Source: DAINBT01 sp036732785
GTDB taxonomy: Bacteria; Planctomycetota; Phycisphaerae; Sedimentisphaerales; SM23-30
Reading direction: 5' to 3'
NCBI GenBank assembly: GCA_964537505.1
Contig: CAZICK010000082.1
Span: 1 to 17,251, forward strand
Length of the DNA: 17,251 nucleotides
Every line of letters starts with the position of its first letter. The first letter of the stretch is position 1. The position numbers and the translations under genes were made by a program. Below the pieces are notes generated by a model, which searched no databases, was not told where the DNA came from, and saw nothing but the letters and a program-made list of their open reading frames with translations. This document shows, piece by piece, positions 1 to 6,000 of this stretch.

Positions 1-98
1 AAGTTGTAGTAGGTGCACCGGCACAAACACCGGACGAACTTATAATGGCCTATCTCGATGGCGCACTGCAAACAGGGGATAATATTTGCGATCACTGA
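1..98 (+). CDS. C-terminal end of a NifX/NifB-type dinitrogenase Fe-Mo cofactor family protein (partial)
   Basis: The plus-strand frame beginning at base 3 is open to a TGA at 96-98 and gives 31 residues of protein-like sequence: VVVGAPAQTP, then DELIMAYLDGAL, ending in TGDNICDH. The pattern of a hydrophobic strand with 'VGA', a helix ending in 'AYLxGxL', and a tail 'TGxNxCDH' fits my memory of the C-terminus of small NifX/NifB-like iron-molybdenum cluster-binding proteins, often encoded beside MRP/Mbp-type ATPases in anaerobes. These proteins bind or carry Fe-S or Fe-Mo clusters in the cytoplasm. The start lies outside the window. The methyltransferase begins 33 bases downstream on the same strand, so the two may be co-transcribed. 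The call rests on a short tail and is moderate; other small Rossmann-like proteins are possible. Confidence 0.55.
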   Translation, partial: VVVGAPAQTPDELIMAYLDGALQTGDNICDH

Positions 99-131
99 GT
101 AAATCAAAAATTATATTTCTGGAAAACCAGC

Positions 132-659
132 ATGGACAAACCAACCTCCAAATTTTATTTTAAGTCTATGGTTTTTGCCTTCAAGCTGCGCGATTTATTT
201 TTTCCTCGCGCAAACATCTTGAAAGAGATTGGCATAAAACCCCGGTTTTATGTGCTTGATTATGGCTGCGGACCTGGAAGTTATATTAAGGCGACATCGA
301 AACTCGTGGGAAAATCAGGTAAAATCTATGCACTGGACATCCATCCGCTTGCAATTCAGAGGGTCCGGAATATTGCTTCAAACAACCAGATAACAAATAT
401 AGAAACTATTTGCTCCAGTTGTGAAACAGGGTTACCGGATAGCACCATAGATGTGGTTTTACTATACGACATATTTCACCTCTTGAGCGATTCTGTCGGC
501 GTATTATACGAATTACATCGCGTCTTGAAGCCAAATGGAATCCTCTCTTTTGGCGACCATCACATGAAGGAAAGTAAAATAATACCCAAAGTAACAAACA
601 ATGGATTATTTCAATTATTGAGGAAAGGTAAGAAAACATATAGCTTTTCGAAGTTATAG
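132..659 (+). CDS. Class I SAM-dependent methyltransferase (UbiE/Methyltransf_11-like)
   Basis: A 175-residue cytoplasmic protein with the Rossmann methyltransferase core. Motif I, which binds S-adenosylmethionine, is VLDYGCGPGS at residues 41-50. The acidic end of strand 2 is ALDIHP at 67-72, the motif IV region is DVVLLYDIFH at 107-116, and the post-core 'VLKPNG' is at 131-136. It is shorter than typical UbiE-type enzymes (about 230-280 residues) and lacks a C-terminal substrate-recognition domain, so it fits the small stand-alone methyltransferases of unknown substrate. The ATG at 132 has only a weak purine stretch (GGAAAA, 121-126) upstream. A second in-frame ATG at 168 would remove 12 residues without touching the core. 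It follows the NifX-like gene by 33 bases. The methyl acceptor cannot be read from the sequence. Confidence 0.8.
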   Translation: MDKPTSKFYFKSMVFAFKLRDLFFPRANILKEIGIKPRFYVLDYGCGPGSYIKATSKLVGKSGKIYALDIHPLAIQRVRNIASNNQITNIETICSSCETGLPDSTIDVVLLYDIFHLLSDSVGVLYELHRVLKPNGILSFGDHHMKESKIIPKVTNNGLFQLLRKGKKTYSFSKL

Positions 660-1269
660 AAAAAACAATATCGATCGAACAGGCCACATTGAATGCGAAT
701 GTTAGCTTCAAAAACTGCGAAAGTTAAGCTTTAGCACATCAAGGTTTTTTAAGGCATGGGAAAGCTCAGAATTATCTTTTGTGATTGAGATAATGGGATG
801 GTGGAGACAAGGCCACCACCCCCACGACAATTCGTCGCCTTCAACTGGTTATCCCTGGCAGGTTGCGTCTGGGCAGAGCCTGCTTTCGTTTGGCCAGCCG
901 ATACTATTCTTGTCGGTTGCTCAATTATTGTCAAGTTTCTTTTTCTTAGGCTCTCATCGGAAAAAGTTGGTAAAAAACTGTTCAATCGCAGCCTTTTGTG
1001 AGGCTGGAGTTTATAGCATTGTAGCAACCAGCATAATCATAACGGGTTGTCGTCAAACAAGATACCAACCCCATGCCGTATGGCACCGCCACGGTGCTCG
1101 GGTCGCACTGGTGCGTTGCCCTATCCCCCGTGACGGCGGAAGCATTATACCATACCTGCCGGAGGCCATAAAGCGTTAAACTCCAAGGTGTTGCAAGCAA
1201 AACCTTGTAAAAAGCACCAACTTTTTTATGGGAGTTGAACCAAAAATTATTGCGATTTTTCTTTTTTTC
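660..1269. other. Gene-poor region with several hairpins, no convincing coding sequence
   Basis: About 600 bases after the methyltransferase hold only short overlapping reading frames on both strands. Their translations lack domains, sensible starts or uniform composition, and I regard them as chance. A 7-bp dyad ATTATCT/AGATAAT lies at 771-794 and a GC-rich hairpin cluster at 1083-1115. T-rich runs fill 1220-1270 just before a strong promoter. The region may be decayed coding or mobile-element DNA, but only the scrap at 1347-1409 is recognisable. Confidence 0.5.
1083..1115. repeat. Two adjacent GC-rich hairpins
   Basis: GCACCG at 1083-1088 pairs with CGGTGC at 1092-1097 around a CCA loop. 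Directly after it, CGCAC at 1104-1108 pairs with GTGCG at 1111-1115. Neither stem is followed by a T tract, so they do not look like simple intrinsic terminators. They could be a structured RNA element or a relic of a mobile element; I cannot assign them to a family. Confidence 0.4.
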
Positions 1270-1298
1270 TTGACAATTCGGGGCCGGTGGGATACAAT
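1270..1298 (+). promoter_or_regulatory. Strong sigma-70-type promoter
   Basis: A perfect -35 box TTGACA (1270-1275) is separated by exactly 17 bases from a -10 box TACAAT (1293-1298, one mismatch from TATAAT). Transcription would start near 1305 and run rightward through the transposase scrap into the dockerin-tailed reading frame. It is the best-matching promoter I find in the window. It may drive that frame now, or it may be a relic of the upstream end of a lost gene or insertion sequence. Confidence 0.6.
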
Positions 1299-1346
1299 AG
1301 GCACTATTGTTGGCGGGCGGTTCGCAGGTGGGACATTTCAAATAGA

Positions 1347-1409
1347 CTTATAACCCAGCGAGAGAAGCTGATGGGAATCGGAGCCAAAGTGGTGAGTCAT
1401 TTGACTTAA
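1347..1409 (+). pseudogene. Probable C-terminal scrap of an IS1380-family transposase
   Basis: The frame ending at the TAA 1407-1409 reads ITQREKLMGIGAKVVSH and then leaves the match. From memory, IS1380-type transposases have a C-terminal stretch close to 'LTTLREKLIKIGAKVVRH', followed by a strand with an AEVAV motif that is absent here. About 17 residues agree well, but no further transposase sequence or terminal repeats are visible nearby. It overlaps, in another frame, the 5' extension of the dockerin-tailed reading frame. The match is short, so the call is tentative. Confidence 0.35.
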
Positions 1410-1432
1410 GTGATAAACAAAATACAATTACT

Positions 1433-2308
1433 GTGACGATAACGGTAACTGAAGATGTGGATAAGTACCAGTATGGCTGCAGTGTCAACGGTCAAACATA
1501 CGTGGAGATGAAAAAGCCGAAAAAGAAGGAACTGCCTATACGGATTTCGCAGTGGAACTGGTGGGGCGATAATTCCCCACCACCGATGGGTTACGCGGAT
1601 CGCAGCGCGGAGATGGTGTGGGCGGAACCGATGGATACGGATTGGGACATGGCCACGGACCGCTTAAGTGACAGAATACTGCTGCCCCTGATTAATGACG
1701 GCGGGCTGCTGGCGGGGACAGCCAGCAGCGAGGAAATGAGCATCTGCCTGCACGCTGACAAAACCCGCAAAGCAGGGCTGGTGGCCAAAAAGCAGGAAGA
1801 GAAACTAAGCACGGAAGTCCATCTGTATGCCACGAAGAAGGAAGCGGAAGAAAAGATTACGCTGTCCATGCTGACGCTGACAGAAGATGGCCAGATTATC
1901 ATCGGGATCGCTTCTGGGGCTAAAAAGGAAGAAGACCTGGCGCGGTACAACTTCTTCGAGGCATGGCCCAGCGGTGCGCGCGGCGGCGGGACCGCGGCCA
2001 TCGGTGATAGGACATCATACGAGGGCAACTGGCCGGTGCTCATCCCGGTGTACAGTCAGCAGGCGGACGGGAGCCGATACCTAGCCGGAACGGTGACGCC
2101 GGATGGAATCTACAGCCATGTACTATATGACGCGGCAAGACAGATCCGGGCCATGACGCGGATGAACAGCGTGCTCACGGCCGAGTGTGCCAGCAAACCT
2201 GAAGGTGATGTCAATAACGACTGCATGGTAAACCTGCTGGATTTGGCGGACATGGCGGCTAACTGGCTGACATGTGGTTTGGTTCCAGCAGAGGCGTGTC
2301 ACCCCTGA
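1433..2308 (+). CDS. Unknown protein with C-terminal dockerin-like module, probably 5'-truncated
   Basis: From the GTG at 1433 this frame encodes 291 residues. The body matches no family I recognise: an early basic stretch (KKPKKKELP), a Trp-rich 'QWNWWGDNSPPP', a charged middle rich in Lys and Glu, then 'YNFFEAWPSGARGGGTAAIGDRTSYEGNWP'-type sequence, quoted here only as a marker near residues 178-205. Residues about 256-280 hold a single dockerin-like calcium loop, DVNNDCMVNLLD, followed by 'ADMAANWL', the form common in secreted planctomycete proteins. There is no signal peptide and no ribosome-binding site at the GTG. The frame stays open upstream to 1346 with protein-like content (ESFDLSDKQNTITVT) but no ATG. 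The simplest reading is a secreted protein whose 5' end was lost, with a strong promoter (1270-1298) now upstream. Expression is uncertain. Confidence 0.55.
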   Translation: MTITVTEDVDKYQYGCSVNGQTYVEMKKPKKKELPIRISQWNWWGDNSPPPMGYADRSAEMVWAEPMDTDWDMATDRLSDRILLPLINDGGLLAGTASSEEMSICLHADKTRKAGLVAKKQEEKLSTEVHLYATKKEAEEKITLSMLTLTEDGQIIIGIASGAKKEEDLARYNFFEAWPSGARGGGTAAIGDRTSYEGNWPVLIPVYSQQADGSRYLAGTVTPDGIYSHVLYDAARQIRAMTRMNSVLTAECASKPEGDVNNDCMVNLLDLADMAANWLTCGLVPAEACHP

Positions 2309-2503
2309 AGTATGGCAGACAAGGGAAATCTACTTTTGCATATAGAATAGAATTGGTTATTGGTGATTGGAAAATATTCAATTAAGAGCCATGAGCTATC
2401 TGGTAAATACTAAGATGGTGTAGGGTAAGTGCCACGGACTAAGGACAAAACCGCCAAATCCCCAAAAATATATATAAAATTTTTTTGGATAGATACTTCC
2501 ATT

Positions 2504-2583
2504 TTCTCAAAAAAAATATGTAAATTTTTTCAGAATGGGTTCTGCAAAATCAGAAAAAATAATATGTAAATATATTCTGAGAA
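2504..2583. repeat. 80-base AT-rich imperfect inverted repeat with two internal near-copies
   Basis: The outer arms are TTCTCA (2504-2509) and TGAGAA (2578-2583). The centre is a perfect small hairpin, CAGAA (2531-2535), TGGG loop, TTCTG (2540-2544). Each half also carries a direct near-copy of the core AATATGTAAAT (around 2515-2525 and 2561-2570), and the second half forms its own dyad TCAGAA/TTCTGA (2550-2555 and 2575-2580). It could be a cruciform-forming site, a transcription stop for the gene on the left, an operator pair, or a small decayed mobile element. Confidence 0.5.
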
Positions 2584-2677
2584 GTAGGGGCTGGGTGTCG
2601 AGAGGCAATAATATATAGGCTCATAGTTGTGCTATGGGCGATTGGTTAGATTGGGGGAGTGATTCGCTTGGTGTGGG

Positions 2678-2707
2678 TTGGCTGGGGTTTTGCTGTTTTG
2701 CTATAAT
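2678..2707 (+). promoter_or_regulatory. Candidate promoter upstream of the M60 peptidase gene
   Basis: TTGGCT (2678-2683) lies 18 bases before a perfect TATAAT (2702-2707). Two further TATAAT hexamers at 2810-2815 and 2872-2877 lack a good -35 box, although 2809 has the context GTATAATG seen before two other genes. Any of the three would give a leader of roughly 190-360 bases. Confidence 0.3.
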
Positions 2708-3053
2708 ATGTTATTGTTACAGGACTTACGGCTGTAAAGTTCATGTTGTCCATTAAGGCCGTAACTTGTTTTGTCACAAGGACACAGGTAACCGGTTTGC
2801 TGAAAAGCGTATAATGGCGCAGAATCCGGTGGGATTCGAAAGTAGGGTGGAAAAAAAGTTGCAATTGGAGCTATAATCTGGTAAAATAAGTTCAGGATCG
2901 TATATCTAGCCTGTGGGGGGGTGTTTGATCTGCAAAGTTGTTGAGAAATTGAGTAAGCAAGAGAAGAAAAATACCCCACCTGACGCTAATATCTATAATA
3001 TCTGTCTGAAAAGTAACGCCAACACCAAAAGTATGCCAATAGCAATAATTTAT

Positions 3054-3058
3054 AGGAG
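3054..3058 (+). promoter_or_regulatory. Ribosome-binding site fixing the M60 peptidase start
   Basis: AGGAG at 3054-3058 is 10 bases before the ATG at 3069, which opens a good signal peptide. An in-frame ATG at 3060 is only one base from this site, too close to be used with it. Confidence 0.6.
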
Positions 3059-3068
3059 TATGACTATT

Positions 3069-6000
3069 ATGTGTAGAACAAGGATTTTGACTATCGTAGC
3101 TGTGGCGGTGTTTGCCTCGGCCATTGGGCAGGTTCAGGCGGGTACGGTTACTGTGCCCAACAGCGGGTTTGAATTGATTTACAAACCGGGCCAGACTGTG
3201 ATCACCGGGGTTATATCAAGCGGCGGCTGGACACAGGGCGTAGGACCGGATTGCCCAATAGATACCGGACAGTATAACTTTTCCGACGCAAGCAGCGGCA
3301 CGGTGGCCGATATTGCCGGGTGGCTCGGGTACGACAGGGCTGGATGGATTGCCTGGGGCGGTACATACGGCCGGGACCAGACTACCGGGAATCTTCAGGG
3401 TTCTGTGTCAAATCAAGGCAATCATACCCCGGGTGGGTCAAATTGCTATCTGGCCAACGGCGGCGGCTGGAGCAATCCGGCTGGTGGGCTGATCGTCTCG
3501 AATGCCTCCCTCGGTAATGTCCAGAGTGAGGCCATCTATACGCTTTCGATGTACGCCAAGGGTAGTGCGACTCCTGTGGTGCTTAATCTATTGGCGAACG
3601 GAGTAGTAGTCACGCCGACTTCCTCAGTGTCTCCGGTTTTGACCGGTGATTGGCAGGCATACTCGCGGACATATAACGATGTGACCCTTAGCAGCTACGT
3701 TGGCCAGGCTATGACGATTGTATTGGGGGTCGGCCGCAATGCCAGCGGCACCCAATCCCACTTTGACGATGTATCGCTTAGCAGCCAAATCCTCGGTCCG
3801 CCGGGGCAGGCCACTAACCCAAACCCGGCCAACGGTGCGCCAGATGTCTGGCCGGATTCCAATCTGAGCTGGACGGCCGGTGATAGTGCGGAGTCCAGTA
3901 ACGTGTATTTCGGTACGGACCCGACACCGGATAGCGGCGAATTCAAGGGCAATCGAACCGGAACCACTTACGATCCTGGTACGATGGCTGAAAATACGAC
4001 CTACTACTGGCGTATTGACTCGGTCAACACATACGATACGACGACCGGCGTGGTATGGAGCTTTACCACAGGGGAATTTCCATCAGGCGACCTTGCTTCA
4101 GTAATGACTGCTCTTACAAATCATATAGCTGGGACAACGCCATTAAGCGGCCCACAAATCGAAACACTGACCGCGAGCTTTGAAGCGAATAAGGCAGGAT
4201 TAGATGATACCACGGCCATTATGGCACAAGCCTTCGCTTTAGTGGACTATTATGACACAATTGTAGGGCCACTATTTATCAACGCGGAAACCAGTGGAGG
4301 ATTCCCCAGAGTTCAAGGAGGAAGCGATGGGTATGAACTGGAACGGGCAATTTTCGCAGTTCAACAAGCAATCATTGATGTAATTTATACGCCCGCGAAC
4401 TGCCAAACCTACCAAACCTTCCTCGATGGGAAGATGTTTGAGACATCGGACTTTTTCCCAGGCGCATGCACTCCCCCGGTAGATCCGGAGGTTTCATACG
4501 AAGTGGCCATAAATGCGAGTAATCCCACGATGTGGGGAAAACCTGTGTGCTATGGCCCAATACCTGCCAGAAGACCAACCGGGGTTTACCTGGCTCCTGG
4601 CAGTATTGGGGAAGTAACCGTTCCATCGGCAATGGTAAATCATGGTTTTAAGATTCAGGTGGGCGCTCATGCGGTGGATAAGTATGCATATTATAAAGAT
4701 ACTCTTCAGAGACTTGATCGAGTAACGACGAGTTTTCCCATTACCAGCACAGTTACCAGCATTGCCAACCCACTTGGAGGTGGGGTATATATTATGGTTC
4801 CCTACGAGGCGAACCTTGGTATCCAGACGGTAGAAATAGCTAATGTGGTGCAGTCTCCGTTTTTCTCGGCAACGAGTTTTCATCAGACGACACTGCAGGA
4901 ATGGACCAACACTGAACGTCACCATCCCGGCCCCTGGGCGGATTTTGAATCTGACAAATTTATGATGAACGTACCTACCAGTTGGATTTACGCTTACGCT
5001 GATCCTGTATCACAGATGGCTGACTGGGATTTGGCTATGGACGCTGTTTCCGAATTAATAGGGTATGCTTCTCCTCATAATATTCGAAATACGGTCGTGT
5101 TGTATGTACAACCAGACCTGTCTATTCAACATGGCGCTTATGGGACCGGCTACCCTCAAATAAACCACGGCTACAACCCAAATGATTCCACGAACGGGAA
5201 TTCCTCCCACTTCTGGCTGACGAATGTCATGGGTTGGAGTACGGAATTTCACGAGTTAAGCCATTGCCAGTTGTTTTCTAAATTTCCCGGACACGAAGAA
5301 GCCATGGTTAACCTGCCGTATGTGTACGTTGCCTCCGAAAAGTTTGGCATACCACTGGTTGACGCATTTACAGATTCTATGCAACTTGGGTATTTGGAGA
5401 ATATCGATGTAGATCAGGCAGCCCTGACGTGGTTTGTTACAGAGAACTTCAGAAACGGCAGGCCAATGGACTTAACGGATAGCGAGTACAATGAAGTTCG
5501 ATATCAACACCGTGGTTATGGCAGATATGTTGAGATCGGTACTCTATTCGGATGGGATAAGTTGAGTGACTTCTATTACCAGGAGCAATTAGACTATATC
5601 TCTCCACCGCCAAGTGACGGGCTTGAATACACTGATAGCCGTATTTTCCGGCTTTCCAAAGCTATCGGCTATGATATAACGCCTTTGATTCATTGTTGGG
5701 GCGTTCATCCAGAGAACCCCGGTGATCTTCACGCGGCGATGGCAGGTGAAGGGTTACAAGTGTCCCAGGCATTTCATGACCGTCTTATCCATTACAAAGA
5801 CATAATCCCGGCGGACAATGCCGAATTCTGGGATCATTACCTCACTATCTATCCCTCCCAACCTGAAGGGGGAAATCCGCTTTACCAGTATGGGTGGTAT
5901 AATGTGTGGAAATATATTTATGATACTGAAGAAGGAACCGCGGCTAAAGCCGCGATGCAGTATATAATTGACTTGTATTATGACCCGGATGTCACCCCGC

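Larger units (their letters stand above)
2309..3068 (+). other. AT-rich intergenic region and leader of the M60 peptidase gene
   Basis: About 760 bases without a convincing gene. It contains the inverted repeat at 2504-2583, runs of A and T around 2455-2580, and three exact TATAAT hexamers (2702, 2810, 2872). A 6-bp inverted pair, GTGGGG (2913-2918) and CCCCAC (2974-2979), could fold in the leader RNA. The peptidase reading frame is open from 2913, but the residues before 3060 are not signal-peptide-like, so I treat them as leader. I recognise no known riboswitch. Confidence 0.5.

Noticed and set aside
781..1341. Overlapping reading frames on both strands in the gene-poor stretch (up to 132 residues)
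   Set aside because: They lack ribosome-binding sites, domains or coherent composition, and the frames on opposite strands overlap each other.
2504..2583. CRISPR-like array
   Set aside because: There are only two imperfect short copies, with no regular spacers and no cas genes in the window.
2913..3068. 52-residue N-terminal extension of the M60 protein
   Set aside because: It starts at a GTG without a binding site and would bury the signal peptide. The ATG at 3069 has a proper site and signal peptide.
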